The notes: generated by a model not told the origin, from the letters alone. A stretch of DNA of 64,000 nt from Bacillus pumilus (GCF_900186955.1 NZ_LT906438.1:1736001-1800000), one strand, 5' to 3'; numbered from the stretch's first letter, positions 18,952-28,616 are shown. Made by a program: numbers and translations.

Positions 18952-18986
18952 GGCGATTGCCTCCTTTTCTCAATGAAAACTTCTTA

Positions 18987-19022
18987 TGTTACAAATGTTA
19001 CAATAATTACAGTGATATTACA
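18987..19022 (-). promoter_or_regulatory. WalR-type boxes upstream of iseA
   Basis: Read on the minus strand, TGTAAT-N5-TGTAAT (19006-19022) matches the WalR consensus TGTWAH-N5-TGTWAH exactly. A second pair, TGTAAC-N3-TGTAAC (18987-19001), lies next to it with shorter spacing. Both are 36-71 bases before the start codon. Confidence 0.7.
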
Positions 19023-19182
19023 AGTATTAAATCTAAATGTTTTTTATTTCTTTTCTTTCTATATATATAACGTTTGAGGGTGGCAAAAAGTTTTCATTTT
19101 TTTATTTTTTCTTTATATCTACTATTTAACCGTTCTAAAGAAGAACAAAACGTTTTTTGGAAAAGTTTCTGTTTGGACGTTC

Positions 19183-19212
19183 AACACGCTTTTTCATTTA
19201 TGACATATACTA
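19183..19212 (+). promoter_or_regulatory. Candidate SigmaK promoter
   Basis: AACA (19183-19186), a 17-base spacer and CATATACTA (19204-19212) fit the SigmaK pattern mACm and CATAnnnTA. It lies about 35 bases before the next start codon. Confidence 0.5.
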
Positions 19213-19245
19213 TCGTGATGAATGTCTAAGAAAGTGGTGTTGAAT

Positions 19246-19680
19246 ATGTATTATCCGTATGAAGGTATGTGGAATGGGTACTCATATGATAGGCAGATGC
19301 AAGGTTGGCCGTCGCTCCCTTCTCAAGTTGGAGGATTTCCAGGGTTTCCAATCGGAGGAGGAGGCACTGGGCCCGGATCTAGTGGATCAGCCCCGCCAGC
19401 CCCACCACAGCATATCGTTTCGCAATATCAGCAAGCATTATCACAGCCTCAAAGCATGCAGTCACTTATTTCAGGGCAAACAGGTGGAGGTCAGCAATCG
19501 GTTCAATTTGCGGCGGGATGTAATAGAAGGTGGACGATTGTGTTTATGAGAAACGGTCAAGTATTTTTAATGTATGTTCTATCTTCACAGCCTTTCGGGA
19601 GAACAACTGGCTTTATTTGGCCGAACTTTACATTTGGTTCCTTCCCAAGCTCGAGTATTCTTGCCTATTCTTGTTCATAA
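19246..19680 (+). CDS. Unrecognised Gly/Pro-rich protein, possible spore coat protein
   Basis: The 144-residue product starts MYYPYEGMWNGYSYDRQM, then has a glycine/proline/serine-rich linker (GGGGTGPGSSGSAPPAPP), a glutamine-rich stretch and a compact hydrophobic end (RRWTIVFMRNGQVFLMYVL ... SILAYSCS) with two cysteines. There is no signal peptide. I do not recognise a family. The Tyr/Gly/Gln composition and the SigmaK-like promoter suggest a mother-cell-made coat or crust protein. ATG 19246 has GTGGTG before it; the earlier ATG 19222 has no ribosome site and lies at the predicted transcript start. Confidence 0.55.
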   Translation: MYYPYEGMWNGYSYDRQMQGWPSLPSQVGGFPGFPIGGGGTGPGSSGSAPPAPPQHIVSQYQQALSQPQSMQSLISGQTGGGQQSVQFAAGCNRRWTIVFMRNGQVFLMYVLSSQPFGRTTGFIWPNFTFGSFPSSSILAYSCS

Positions 19681-19727
19681 AAAAAAGCCGGTTCTCATCA
19701 TTAACTGATGAAATACCGGCTTTTTTT
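19681..19727. terminator. Two-part bidirectional terminator
   Basis: AAAAAAGCCGGT pairs with ACCGGCTTTTTTT, and TCATCA/TGATGA inside extends the helix. It separates the convergent coat-like gene and lexA. Confidence 0.85.
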
Positions 19728-20346
19728 AGTGAATATTTCTAAATACGCCAATCACTTTACCTAGTATACTTACATTCTGTAAAATAATCGGTTCCATAGA
19801 TGGATTTTCTGGCTGTAATCTAAAGTGTGTATCTTCTTTATAGAAACGTTTCACTGTCGCTTCATCTTCCTCTGTCATGGCGACGACAATATCTCCATTG
19901 TTAGCAGTGCTTTGCTGACGCACAATGACATAGTCCTTGTCCAAAATTCCTGCGTCAATCATACTTTCTCCCATAATTTCAAGCATAAATACTTGTTCAT
20001 CTGGTGCTGCAAAAGTCTCTGGAAGAGGGAAGTACTCTTCTACATTCTCAACAGCCGTAATAGGCAGGCCTGCTGTTACTTTTCCGATGACTGGTACGTT
20101 CATTACAGCACTCTTTGGAATATTCATTTCCTCTTCATCTAGTACTTCGATCGCTCTAGGTTTTGTCGGGTCTCTTCTAATTAAGCCCTTCGTTTCTAGT
20201 CTAGCTAAATGTCCATGAACCGTTGAACTGGATGCTAGACCGACAGCTTCTCCAATTTCACGAACGGATGGGGGATAGCCCTTGCTTTTTACTTCTTCTT
20301 TGATGAATGTCAGGATATCGAGTTGTCTTTTTGATAGCTTCGTCAT
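19726..20346 (-). CDS. lexA: SOS repressor LexA
   Basis: The 206-residue repressor has an N-terminal winged helix ([20 protein letters not shown]), a self-cleavage site Ala92-Gly93 (VTAGLP) and a Ser128/Lys166 catalytic dyad (GESMID, ATVKRF). It matches B. subtilis LexA almost throughout. RecA-DNA filaments trigger autocleavage. The start MTKLSKRQ at 20346 is chosen over a codon three residues upstream because GAGGTG precedes it. It is divergent from yneA across shared LexA boxes. Confidence 0.97.
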   Translation of the reverse strand: MTKLSKRQLDILTFIKEEVKSKGYPPSVREIGEAVGLASSSTVHGHLARLETKGLIRRDPTKPRAIEVLDEEEMNIPKSAVMNVPVIGKVTAGLPITAVENVEEYFPLPETFAAPDEQVFMLEIMGESMIDAGILDKDYVIVRQQSTANNGDIVVAMTEEDEATVKRFYKEDTHFRLQPENPSMEPIILQNVSILGKVIGVFRNIH

Positions 20347-20378
20347 CTTTTGCACCTCAAAACGTCAATTTTAAAGAA

Positions 20379-20407
20379 ATTATAGCATGTTTTTCCTAAC
20401 AGTACAA
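20379..20407 (-). promoter_or_regulatory. SigmaA promoter of lexA
   Basis: On the minus strand TTGTAC, a 17-base spacer and TATAAT. The best LexA box (20405-20418) overlaps the -35 side, which fits autorepression. Confidence 0.6.
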
Positions 20408-20487
20408 ACATAGGTTCGAAAAAAACGTTTGACAGAAACGTTTGTTCGTATTTATAATAAGTGTCAGAAAGAACGAACACACATTCT
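20405..20487. promoter_or_regulatory. Three LexA (SOS/Cheo) boxes between lexA and yneA
   Basis: CAAACATAGGTTCG (20405-20418), GAAACGTTTGTTCG (20435-20448) and CGAACACACATTCT (20474-20487) resemble CGAAC-N4-GTTCG. The middle one lies inside the yneA promoter spacer. Confidence 0.75.
20429..20458 (+). promoter_or_regulatory. SigmaA promoter of yneA-yneB-ynzC
   Basis: TTGACA (20429-20434), 18-base spacer, TATAAT (20453-20458): a strong promoter held down by the overlapping LexA boxes. Confidence 0.75.
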
Positions 20488-20505
20488 ATTAGGAGAGATG
20501 ACATT

Positions 20506-21482
<977 letters not shown>

Positions 21483-21551
21483 AGCTTGATTTGTTGTCAA
21501 AATGATTGATATTTAGTAGTATGTAGAGAAAATGCTTTAAAGGAGTTAGTC

Positions 21552-21782
21552 ATGATTTCTAAAAATCAGCTTGCAAGAATCAATGAGCTTTCAAAAAAGT
21601 CAAAAGAGACCGGTTTGTCAGACGCTGAAAAAACAGAACAAAAGCAATTAAGAGAAGAGTATTTAAAAGCTTTTCGTTCTTCTATGAAAAATACACTTAA
21701 AACCGTGAAAATCGTTGACCCTGAAGGAAACGATGTCACACCAGAAAAATTAAAAAGAGAAAGAGATCAAAACCTTCATTAA
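21552..21782 (+). CDS. ynzC: UPF0291 protein YnzC
   Basis: This 76-residue protein forms two antiparallel helices (residues about 2-45, the UPF0291 domain ISKNQLARINELSKKSKETG) with a charged flexible tail. It is the third SOS-operon gene in B. subtilis. The ATG follows AAAGGAG. The function is not established. Confidence 0.93.
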   Translation: MISKNQLARINELSKKSKETGLSDAEKTEQKQLREEYLKAFRSSMKNTLKTVKIVDPEGNDVTPEKLKRERDQNLH

Positions 21783-21907
21783 GTTTTCGGTTTCTTGAAT
21801 TTTGAAAAGATGGGAAGGATATTCTCATCTTTTTTCATATTTGCATAACTTTTTAGGTGATCGATAAACTAAATGTGACAAAATCACTCTTTTTCAGCGT
21901 GAAATAG

Positions 21908-21936
21908 TTGTGAAAAAAGGACAGTAGATTTATGAT
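21908..21936 (+). promoter_or_regulatory. SigmaA promoter of tkt
   Basis: TTGTGA, 17-base spacer, TATGAT, about 35 bases before the start codon. Confidence 0.6.
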
Positions 21937-21969
21937 AATGGTGTACACAAGATACGGAAGGGGATTTAT

Positions 21970-23973
21970 ATGGAAACGATTGAATTGAAATCTATTGCAA
22001 CAATACGTACTCTCTCCATAGACGCAATTGAAAAAGCGAATTCCGGCCACCCTGGAATGCCGATGGGTGCTGCACCAATGGCATACGCTTTATGGACGAA
22101 TCACTTAAACGTAAGTCCGCAAAACCCAAATTGGTTTAACAGAGACCGTTTTGTATTATCTGCGGGACATGGTTCTATGCTTCTATATAGCATGCTTCAT
22201 TTAAGCGGATACAACTTGAGCATCGATGATCTAAAACAATTCCGCCAATGGGGTAGCAAAACACCTGGACATCCTGAATTTGGACATACAGAGGGCGTCG
22301 ATGCTACAACAGGTCCTTTAGGACAGGGGATTGCCATGGCAGTTGGTATGGCACTTGCAGAAAGACATCTTGCGGAAACGTATAACAAAGACAACTTTAA
22401 TGTTGTAGATCACTATACATACAGCATTTGCGGAGATGGAGACTTAATGGAGGGAATTTCCTCTGAAGCTGCTTCCCTTGCTGGTCATTTAGGCTTAGGC
22501 CGTTTAATTGTCCTTTATGATTCAAATGATATTTCTTTAGATGGCGACCTAGATCGTTCATTCTCTGAAAATGTGAAGAATCGTTTTGAAGCGATGAACT
22601 GGGAAGTTCTTTATGTGAAAGACGGCAACAACATTGAAGAAGTGACGGCTGCTATCAAAAAGGCAAAACAAAGCACAGACAGACCTACACTGATTGAAGT
22701 GAAAACAACAATCGGTTTCGGATCGCCAAACCGTGCAGGAACTTCTGGTGTGCATGGTGCACCACTTGGCAGCGACGAAGCCAAGCTGACGAAGGAAGCT
22801 TACTCTTGGACGTTTGAAGAAGATTTCCATGTACCTTCTGAAGTGTACGATCATTTCAAAGAAGCTGTAAAAGACGCTGGTCAGAAAAAAGAAGCAGCTT
22901 GGAATGAATTATTTGCGCAATATGAAAAAGAATACCCTGAGCTTGCAGCTCAATTGCAGCTTGCGATTGAAGGAAAGCTTCCTGAGAATTGGGATCAAGA
23001 GGTTCCTGTTTATGAAGCAGGTTCAAGTCTTGCCTCCCGCGCTTCTTCAGGCGAAGTATTAAATGGCATTGCGAAGCAAGTACCTTTCTTCATTGGCGGG
23101 TCTGCTGACCTTGCAGGTTCAAACAAAACAACGATTAAAAACACAGACGATTTTGGTAAAGATCATTATGCTGGTAAGAACATTTGGTTCGGCGTCAGAG
23201 AATTTGCAATGGGTGCCGCGTTAAACGGTATGGCGCTTCACGGCGGCCTTCGTGTATTCGGCGGAACGTTCTTTGTTTTCTCAGATTACTTAAGACCAGC
23301 GATTCGTCTTGCTGCCTTAATGGGACTTCCAGTTACTTATGTCTTTACTCATGACAGTATCGCTGTTGGTGAAGATGGTCCGACGCATGAACCGGTTGAA
23401 CAGCTTGCTTCATTACGTGCGATGCCGAACCTTTCTGTCATTCGCCCTGCGGATGGAAACGAAACAGCTGCAGCGTGGAAACTTGCTGTATCTTCAACGG
23501 ATAAACCGACAGCACTAGTTCTGACTCGTCAAAACCTTCCAACGATTGACCAAGCACCTGAGAAGGCGTATGAGGGAGTAGAAAAGGGTGGATACGTCGT
23601 CGTTGAAGCTGCTGATGCGCAGCCAGAAGCACTTCTACTCGCATCTGGATCTGAAGTCGGTTTAGCGATTGAAGCGCAAAAAGCACTTGAGAAAGAAGGA
23701 ATCCGCGCGTCTGTTGTCAGTCTTCCTGCATGGGATCGTTTCGATCAGCAGTCAGACGAATACAAAGAATCAGTCCTTCCTACAGCAGTGCGGGCTCGTA
23801 TTGCGATTGAAATGGGGGCTTCACTTGGCTGGGAGCGTTACACTGGTCTTGATGGTGACGTAATTGCCATTGATAAATTTGGCGCTTCTGCACCTGGTGA
23901 AACCATTATTGAGAAATACGGCTTTACGGTCAGCAATGTCGTCAGCCGTGTGAAAGCGAAGCTGAACAAATAA
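21970..23973 (+). CDS. tkt: Transketolase
   Basis: The 667-residue enzyme has the thiamine diphosphate site GDGDLMEG and downstream ND within the first 200 residues, the transketolase pyrimidine-binding domain ([20 protein letters not shown]) and a C-terminal domain. It moves two-carbon ketol units between sugar phosphates in the pentose phosphate pathway. ATG 21970 follows GGAAGGGGA. Gene order matches B. subtilis. Confidence 0.97.
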   Translation: METIELKSIATIRTLSIDAIEKANSGHPGMPMGAAPMAYALWTNHLNVSPQNPNWFNRDRFVLSAGHGSMLLYSMLHLSGYNLSIDDLKQFRQWGSKTPGHPEFGHTEGVDATTGPLGQGIAMAVGMALAERHLAETYNKDNFNVVDHYTYSICGDGDLMEGISSEAASLAGHLGLGRLIVLYDSNDISLDGDLDRSFSENVKNRFEAMNWEVLYVKDGNNIEEVTAAIKKAKQSTDRPTLIEVKTTIGFGSPNRAGTSGVHGAPLGSDEAKLTKEAYSWTFEEDFHVPSEVYDHFKEAVKDAGQKKEAAWNELFAQYEKEYPELAAQLQLAIEGKLPENWDQEVPVYEAGSSLASRASSGEVLNGIAKQVPFFIGGSADLAGSNKTTIKNTDDFGKDHYAGKNIWFGVREFAMGAALNGMALHGGLRVFGGTFFVFSDYLRPAIRLAALMGLPVTYVFTHDSIAVGEDGPTHEPVEQLASLRAMPNLSVIRPADGNETAAAWKLAVSSTDKPTALVLTRQNLPTIDQAPEKAYEGVEKGGYVVVEAADAQPEALLLASGSEVGLAIEAQKALEKEGIRASVVSLPAWDRFDQQSDEYKESVLPTAVRARIAIEMGASLGWERYTGLDGDVIAIDKFGASAPGETIIEKYGFTVSNVVSRVKAKLNK

Positions 23974-24006
23974 CGAAGTCTCCAAGCATCATGCTTTTTT
24001 TCATCT

Positions 24007-24045
24007 GTTTGCAGAGCATTTTCATCCGCTCTGCAAACTTTTTTC
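24007..24045 (+). terminator. Terminator of tkt
   Basis: GTTTGCAGAGC pairs with GCTCTGCAAAC and runs into a T-rich tail. A smaller AGCAT/ATGCT hairpin with T run (23984-24002) precedes it. Confidence 0.85.
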
Positions 24046-24171
24046 TTTTTTCTTGTTTTTTTGACAAAACTAGTTTCTTCTTGCTTCATATATAGACAAT
24101 TCTTTCTTTCACATTTTTGTATAATACAAGCAATATACGAGATTGACGAAATGTGAAAGGAAGGGATAGAC

Positions 24172-24618
24172 ATGGAACGCCATTATTATATTTATTGGAT
24201 TGAGGATGAATTTGCGCATCATTATTTTGGCAGAGAATCAATTTTGTTTCATTTGTTTGAGTCGTTACACTGGACGAACCGCACGGAAGATGAATTGGTG
24301 ATGCTTGTGAAACAAGTGGATTACGTGACGAAACGAATCCCTGCTTTTCATATGCATCAGCGATTAATGAACAACTTAACGAACGTTCACTATACACAAA
24401 TTGGCTCGATATACAGCGCTTCCTTACCTGATGGAAAAGGAACGGCTGCATTTATCATAAAAGATCGTTATATCCAAATGTCTGCCACCGGTAGTTATGA
24501 AGCAGAAGCAGTGTTTTTTGAAGTGCTGAGAAAAATTAGTCCTTGCTTCCTTGCGATGGACTTCGGTTCAAAGAAGCACGGGTGGCTCAATCCGGTAAAA
24601 GTGAGGAATTTTGTTTAA
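24172..24618 (+). CDS. sirA: Sporulation inhibitor of replication SirA
   Basis: The 148-residue product, MERHYYIYWIEDEFAHHYFG at its start, matches SirA (YneE). In B. subtilis SirA is made under Spo0A control and binds DnaA domain I to block new replication rounds during sporulation. A TATAAT box lies at 24119-24124 and a TTGACGAA sequence like a 0A box at 24143-24150. The ribosome site is GAAAGGAAGG. Confidence 0.93.
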   Translation: MERHYYIYWIEDEFAHHYFGRESILFHLFESLHWTNRTEDELVMLVKQVDYVTKRIPAFHMHQRLMNNLTNVHYTQIGSIYSASLPDGKGTAAFIIKDRYIQMSATGSYEAEAVFFEVLRKISPCFLAMDFGSKKHGWLNPVKVRNFV

Positions 24619-24702
24619 AAAAATAAAATTGAACGTGAAATGTTGTATAATAGCCTTTTGTTTAGTACACTTTATACGAGACAACATGAAGGAGGAAGAA
24701 TT

Positions 24703-24921
24703 ATGGATTTATGGGTTGTCATCCTTGTAGGCGTTGTTGCACTGCTTGCAGGAGTTGCACTCGGATTCTTTATTGCTCGTAAGTATATGATGAGCTACTT
24801 GAAAAAGAATCCACCAATTAATGAACAAATGCTTCGAATGATGATGATGCAAATGGGCATGAAACCGTCCCAGAAGAAAATCAATCAAATGATGAAAGCC
24901 ATGAACAACCAAGCGAAATAA
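24703..24921 (+). CDS. yneF: UPF0154 membrane protein YneF
   Basis: This 72-residue protein has one N-terminal membrane helix ([20 protein letters not shown]) and a methionine-rich basic tail. Length and order equal B. subtilis YneF. GGAGG lies before ATG 24703; an earlier in-frame codon at 24640 has no ribosome site. Role unknown. Confidence 0.93.
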   Translation: MDLWVVILVGVVALLAGVALGFFIARKYMMSYLKKNPPINEQMLRMMMMQMGMKPSQKKINQMMKAMNNQAK

Positions 24922-24966
24922 TACGTACGATATTATGATCATAGATGGAACATGGTTATAAAGAAT

Positions 24967-24990
24967 GGACAAGCGTTGTCCTTTCTTTAT
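24967..24990 (+). terminator. Terminator of yneF
   Basis: GGACAA pairs with TTGTCC around GCG, followed by TTTCTTTATT. Confidence 0.65.
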
Positions 24991-25016
24991 TGAATTCACC
25001 TTCATCAGACGCTTTA

Positions 25017-25063
25017 AAACCACTGTACTTGCCTAAATGAAGCAGGGAAGGTGGTTTTTATTT
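25017..25063 (+). terminator. Second plus-strand hairpin with T run
   Basis: AAACCAC and GGTGGTTT close an imperfect long hairpin followed by TTTATTTT. No gene lies between it and the yneF terminator; it may be a backup terminator or the end of a small RNA. Confidence 0.45.
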
Positions 25064-25087
25064 TGGCGTCAGCTTCCTGTAAAAAAA

Positions 25088-25118
25088 CAAAAACCCCTGT
25101 TATCAGAGGTTTTTGTTT
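25088..25118 (-). terminator. Terminator of ynzD
   Basis: CAAAAACC and GGTTTTTG arms (with one mismatch inside) and a T run on the minus strand, just past the ynzD stop. Confidence 0.7.
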
Positions 25119-25184
25119 CGTTTATGGTCACACATATCAACTGTTCTAAAAATCGTGCAGCATGATAAATATCATGAGATATGA

Positions 25185-25373
25185 TTAGTTGGCTGAGTTT
25201 GAGTGTAAGTGTCGTTGATATTGTAAGAGGAGATGATCTAGCTGCTGGCTATGTTCGATGGTCACTGTTGATGTCATCCCATTGTGCATCACAACTTTCA
25301 TCAGCTCTTCTCTTTTTTCTTCGATTTGAGTTAATAATGATGTTTTTACCAAAGTCATGTTCCTTTCATGCAA
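25185..25373 (-). CDS. ynzD: Spo0E-like aspartyl phosphatase YnzD
   Basis: The 62-residue product has two helices with the Spo0E signature SQQLDHLLLQYQ. Such proteins dephosphorylate Spo0A-P and delay sporulation; the location between yneF and ccdA fits YnzD of B. subtilis. The start is uncertain: ATG 25373 lacks a good ribosome site, while ATG 25358 (five codons in) has GAAAGGA too close. Both are given low certainty; the body of the gene is clear. Confidence 0.85.
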   Translation of the reverse strand: MHERNMTLVKTSLLTQIEEKREELMKVVMHNGMTSTVTIEHSQQLDHLLLQYQRHLHSNSAN

Positions 25374-25566
25374 ATCTTGATAAAAAGAATCGATTCTATT
25401 ATATCCATTTTCAGGTTTATTTTCAAATTTAAAGGATTCGTTATCTCGATGTCAAATTAAATTATATAAGGTTTTAAGAGAATAGACCATCTTTATTGAG
25501 AGGATGTAAAAAAAATGAAATGATTTTGTCATCTCTTATTGTATATTGTAAGAAGGGGGTGTTCTT

Positions 25567-26274
25567 TTGACAGATTTGAATTACTTTTTAGCTTTCGGAG
25601 CAGGATTCCTTTCTTTTATCTCACCGTGCTGTCTGCCGCTTTATCCAGCGTTTTTATCTTATATTACGGGCGTTAGTATGGATGAAGTGAAATCTGAGAA
25701 GGTGATGCTGAGAAGAAGAAGTCTGCTTCATACCTTATTCTTTTTAATTGGTTTCTCTATTATCTTTATTGCGATAGGCTTTGGGACATCGTTTGTTGGG
25801 AAGTTTTTTGATGATTACCATCAAGCGATTCGCCAGGTTGGAGCTATCCTCATTATTTTCTTTGGTTTTATGACGCTTGGTGTATTTCAGCCTTCTTTCC
25901 TCATGGGCGAAAAGAGAATGCAGTTCAAAAACCGACCTGCTGGTTTTTTTGGATCGATTCTCATTGGAATGGGCTTTGCCGCTGGTTGGACACCTTGTAC
26001 AGGACCTATTTTATCTGCTGTTATCGCACTGGCGAGTAACAATCCTGAGTCGGCTGTGCCTTATATGATGGCGTATGTATTTGGATTTGGCGTTCCATTT
26101 TTTGTCCTCTCCTTTTTCATTACGAAAATGGCGTGGATCAGAAAGCGTCAGCAGCTCATCATGAAAATTGGCGGGATCATTATGATTGTGGTAGGGATAT
26201 TGCTGTTCTTTGATCTTCTCACATGGATTATCATCATGTTCTCATCCTTGTTTGGCGGATTTACAGGCTTTTGA
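25567..26274 (+). CDS. ccdA: Cytochrome c maturation thiol-disulfide transporter CcdA
   Basis: This 235-residue membrane protein has six spans and the two reactive cysteines of the DsbD/CcdA family, in [14 protein letters not shown] and [12 protein letters not shown]. It carries reducing power across the membrane for cytochrome c haem attachment and, in sporulation, to StoA. TTG 25567 is chosen for AGAAGGGGGTG upstream. The usual next gene, ccdB, is absent. Confidence 0.95.
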   Translation: MTDLNYFLAFGAGFLSFISPCCLPLYPAFLSYITGVSMDEVKSEKVMLRRRSLLHTLFFLIGFSIIFIAIGFGTSFVGKFFDDYHQAIRQVGAILIIFFGFMTLGVFQPSFLMGEKRMQFKNRPAGFFGSILIGMGFAAGWTPCTGPILSAVIALASNNPESAVPYMMAYVFGFGVPFFVLSFFITKMAWIRKRQQLIMKIGGIIMIVVGILLFFDLLTWIIIMFSSLFGGFTGF

Positions 26275-26368
26275 AATCGTTTTCTACAGTCGCGGCGAAT
26301 GGTTTTTTTTCGTCAATTGGAGTATATTATACATAGGCTGACCTTAAAGAATAAAGGAATGATTTGAT

Positions 26369-26851
26369 ATGATGGTCTTAATCTCTTCTATAATTGCAAT
26401 ATGTATGGCGGTAGCCGTCATGTTTATTCGCATTAAGTCATCTGCGAAACCGGCAACCGCGAAAAAAATTATATTACCTCCTATTTTTATGAGCACTGGT
26501 GCACTGATGTTTTTTGTTCCAATGTTTCAGGTAACTGGGGCTGAATTTCTTGAAGCGATCACAGTGGGGATGTTTTTCTCCATCTTTTTAATCAAAACAT
26601 CGAAGTTTGAAATTAGAGGGAACGAGATTTACTTAAAGCGGTCAAAAGCATTTGTATTTATTCTCATTGGACTTCTTGTTCTTCGTATCGGGATGAAGAC
26701 GATCCTGAGTTCTTCTATTGATTATGGCTCTCTAAGCGGAATGTTTTGGATACTTGCCTTTGGCATGATTGTACCTTGGCGCGTTGCCATGTATTTGTCG
26801 TTTAGAAAGCTGTCTAAGCAATTAGATCCGCAGCAGGTTCAAATGAATTAA
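26369..26851 (+). CDS. ccdC: CcdC membrane protein
   Basis: The 160-residue product with four membrane helices is CcdC (YneJ) by order and length. The third gene of the ccd locus in B. subtilis, it is dispensable for cytochrome c assembly. It has an AAAGGAAT ribosome site and a possible -10 box TATTAT about 40 bases upstream, so it may have its own promoter here. Confidence 0.88.
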   Translation: MMVLISSIIAICMAVAVMFIRIKSSAKPATAKKIILPPIFMSTGALMFFVPMFQVTGAEFLEAITVGMFFSIFLIKTSKFEIRGNEIYLKRSKAFVFILIGLLVLRIGMKTILSSSIDYGSLSGMFWILAFGMIVPWRVAMYLSFRKLSKQLDPQQVQMN

Positions 26852-26869
26852 ACCCAGATTGTTGACAAT

Positions 26870-26905
26870 GGGCTAAAATGATCTTTATTTTAGCCCTTTG
26901 TCTTC
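26870..26905 (+). terminator. Terminator of ccdC
   Basis: GGGCTAAAAT pairs with ATTTTAGCCC, followed by a pyrimidine-rich, T-rich tail. Confidence 0.7.
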
Positions 26906-27030
26906 TTTCTTTTCAGTGTGATAGAAAACCTTTGAAGTCTAGGAAGGGTGAGCACCAGCGCACAGGACTGACAAAGAATGCGAGGGGTTTTCTACACGCT
27001 GAACCTCCTTTTTATAAAGGAGGTTATTTT
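26897..27030 (+). ncRNA. Candidate structured small RNA
   Basis: A possible promoter TTGACA (26862) with TATTTT (26886) precedes an 18-base-pair helix with one bulged A (26912-26930 with 26986-27003; TTCAGTGTG with CACGCTGAA, TAGAAAACC with GGTTTTCTA). Inside are nested helices (TTTG/CAAA; AGTCT/GGACT) and a GGTG/CACC tip. It ends in an intrinsic terminator AACCTCC/GGAGGTT with TTATTTT on the plus strand only (27002-27030). No coding gene explains that terminator. The terminator overlaps the convergent yneK stop codon. I do not recognise an Rfam family. Confidence 0.5.
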
Positions 27031-27452
27031 AATAATGCTTCATATGGCGTATGATCGATGTTTTTTTCTTGAAGGCGCTTCAATAAAAACTTATGATCAC
27101 GCTTTGGTGTAGCGATAATATAGCCGCGAATGATTAAGTCTAAATTAATGCTCGCAGCTTGTTCTTTTAAAGCCAGTTCGCCAATTTTTCCTGCAATTTT
27201 TTCTTTGGCGACATCTCTAAACAGCTCTGGAACAGGTAATACAAGCTCATTTAAAAGCTGTTTGTCTTCTTCCCGCCATAGGTGGAGGCTCCTTTGAATA
27301 TATTCATCCTGCCAATCAAGCTCTGATTTCCCATCTTCCTTCGGCAATCGTTTTAAAAATTTGCGAAACATAAAAAAGCCACCGATTGCGAGTAATCCGA
27401 TCATCACCGTACCCCAAAATAAAATGAACCACAAAAACCAGCCGCTTAACAT
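27024..27452 (-). CDS. yneK: DUF2621 membrane protein YneK
   Basis: The 142-residue protein has one N-terminal membrane helix (about 5-30) and a cytoplasmic helical domain (EYIQRSLHLWREEDKQLL, AKEKIAGKIGELAL). Order and length equal B. subtilis YneK. Function unknown. The start has GGAGTG upstream. Confidence 0.9.
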   Translation of the reverse strand: MLSGWFLWFILFWGTVMIGLLAIGGFFMFRKFLKRLPKEDGKSELDWQDEYIQRSLHLWREEDKQLLNELVLPVPELFRDVAKEKIAGKIGELALKEQAASINLDLIIRGYIIATPKRDHKFLLKRLQEKNIDHTPYEALLK

Positions 27453-27686
27453 GTTCTCACTCCTTATACCCCTCGTCTCTCTATCTTATTTTACATGAAG
27501 CGATGATAGAAGAAAATAACAAAAATGTATGTCTCTCATCTCTATGAACGCCTTTTTTCATTCATAACTGCCCATTTACTAGAAAGACCCAAACCATCTA
27601 GTAGAAAAAGAATACCTTATCATATAGCGACTCTACTATTTGGCCATGGTGGTTCGCAAAAGGTATTGACTTGACACGAACGGAAG

Positions 27687-27713
27687 AGAGCCCACCAAAT
27701 GAAGGTGGGCTCT
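27687..27713 (-). terminator. Terminator of cotM
   Basis: AGAGCCCACC pairs with GGTGGGCTCT; the T run on the minus strand is short (CTTCCG), so termination may be partial. Confidence 0.6.
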
Positions 27714-28114
27714 TAATGTTTGAAGTGCGGGATTTGAAAGGAAAATGCCTCGCGTGGATGGTCGGAACTTTTTTTAATTCTTATCGAAATGATTCGGTTT
27801 TCGTATTCTGTTTCAATCTCTTTGTCGTTCAAATAAAAAGGGAGCATGACACTTTTTTCAATTGGCTGTTCGCCTTCAACATTTTGCTTTTGTACCGTGC
27901 AACAGAGAGTCAGCTCATGTCCAGCGAAGGTCAGCTTTACATCGGTGATCGATAGGGTGGAGACATCAATCTCAATAATATAATCACGGCTTGTTTCATA
28001 AAGGTCAATTGGGAGGTGTTCATCATACCAGGCAAATGGATCATCCATTAAAACATTGAGCCAATCATCTATTTCTAGAAAATCAGAGGAATTCGATTGC
28101 TTTTCATTCTCCAT
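27713..28114 (-). CDS. cotM: Spore outer coat protein CotM (Hsp20-like)
   Basis: This 133-residue protein has an alpha-crystallin domain (DLYETSRDYIIEIDVSTLSI to IISIRIKK). It matches CotM, a SigmaK-dependent outer-coat assembly protein. ATG 28114 follows GGAGGAG; the longer frame to 28198 adds residues with no homology. A weak SigmaK-like promoter (CACA, 15 bases, CATATCATT) lies about 35-55 bases upstream. Confidence 0.92.
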   Translation of the reverse strand: MENEKQSNSSDFLEIDDWLNVLMDDPFAWYDEHLPIDLYETSRDYIIEIDVSTLSITDVKLTFAGHELTLCCTVQKQNVEGEQPIEKSVMLPFYLNDKEIETEYENRIISIRIKKSSDHPREAFSFQIPHFKH

Positions 28115-28216
28115 AGACACTCCTCCATCACATCTCATAATAAATGATATGTTGAGAACTGAAATGTGTGAAAGACCTAAAACATCCCGTTTTGCCACGG
28201 GATGAGAGGAGAATGT

Positions 28217-28363
28217 TTACATATCGTGATGAGAATTGTGCTTTTGTCTTGTATGGTTGCGGTTTTTTACTTTTTTACTGCCTGATAATGGCTCAGGCTG
28301 TCCGCCCTGATGCTCCTTAGGCGAGTTTTGACGGATGTCTTTTCCTGTGTTTTTATTCGTCAT
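28217..28363 (-). CDS. sspP: Small acid-soluble spore protein P
   Basis: The 48-residue product begins [18 protein letters not shown] and contains [20 protein letters not shown], nearly identical to B. subtilis SspP (CotL). It is a minor, basic spore core protein made in the forespore under SigmaG. It lies 16 bases after sspO, with which it forms an operon. Confidence 0.95.
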   Translation of the reverse strand: MTNKNTGKDIRQNSPKEHQGGQPEPLSGSKKVKNRNHTRQKHNSHHDM

Positions 28364-28379
28364 GATGCTTGCTCCTTTC

Positions 28380-28526
28380 CTATTGGTTTTTTTTACGTTT
28401 TTTATTGTTTTGTCTTTGTTCTTCTGTTAAAACGAGTTGGTCATTTTCAATATAGCCTGCACCATTACCTTGGCTTTTGGCTGCATTCATGCCGTCAATC
28501 ACATGATTTGCTTTACGTTTTGTCAT
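28380..28526 (-). CDS. sspO: Small acid-soluble spore protein O
   Basis: The 48-residue product starts [20 protein letters not shown] and includes [20 protein letters not shown], matching SspO (CotK). It is made in the forespore. GAGGTGAT precedes the ATG. A SigmaG-like promoter lies at 28545-28575. Confidence 0.95.
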   Translation of the reverse strand: MTKRKANHVIDGMNAAKSQGNGAGYIENDQLVLTEEQRQNNKKRKKNQ

Positions 28527-28544
28527 GTTCTATCACCTCAATTG

Positions 28545-28575
28545 TAGTATGAACCTGCCCCGCTTCGTTTATGAA
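28545..28575 (-). promoter_or_regulatory. Candidate SigmaG promoter of sspO-sspP
   Basis: On the minus strand TTCATA, 18-base spacer and CATACTA, which fits the SigmaG -10 CATnnTA; the -35 is a weaker match. Confidence 0.55.
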
Positions 28576-28616
28576 GAGTAATCATTTCCTAGTGATAAGA
28601 TAAACTTATTGAATTT

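Noticed and set aside
19937..20218. Serine-rich plus-strand frame inside lexA
   Set aside because: Shadow of the lexA gene on the other strand.
20418..20431. Possible fourth LexA box GAAAAAAACGTTTG
   Set aside because: Only one half-site fits; the three other boxes match much better.
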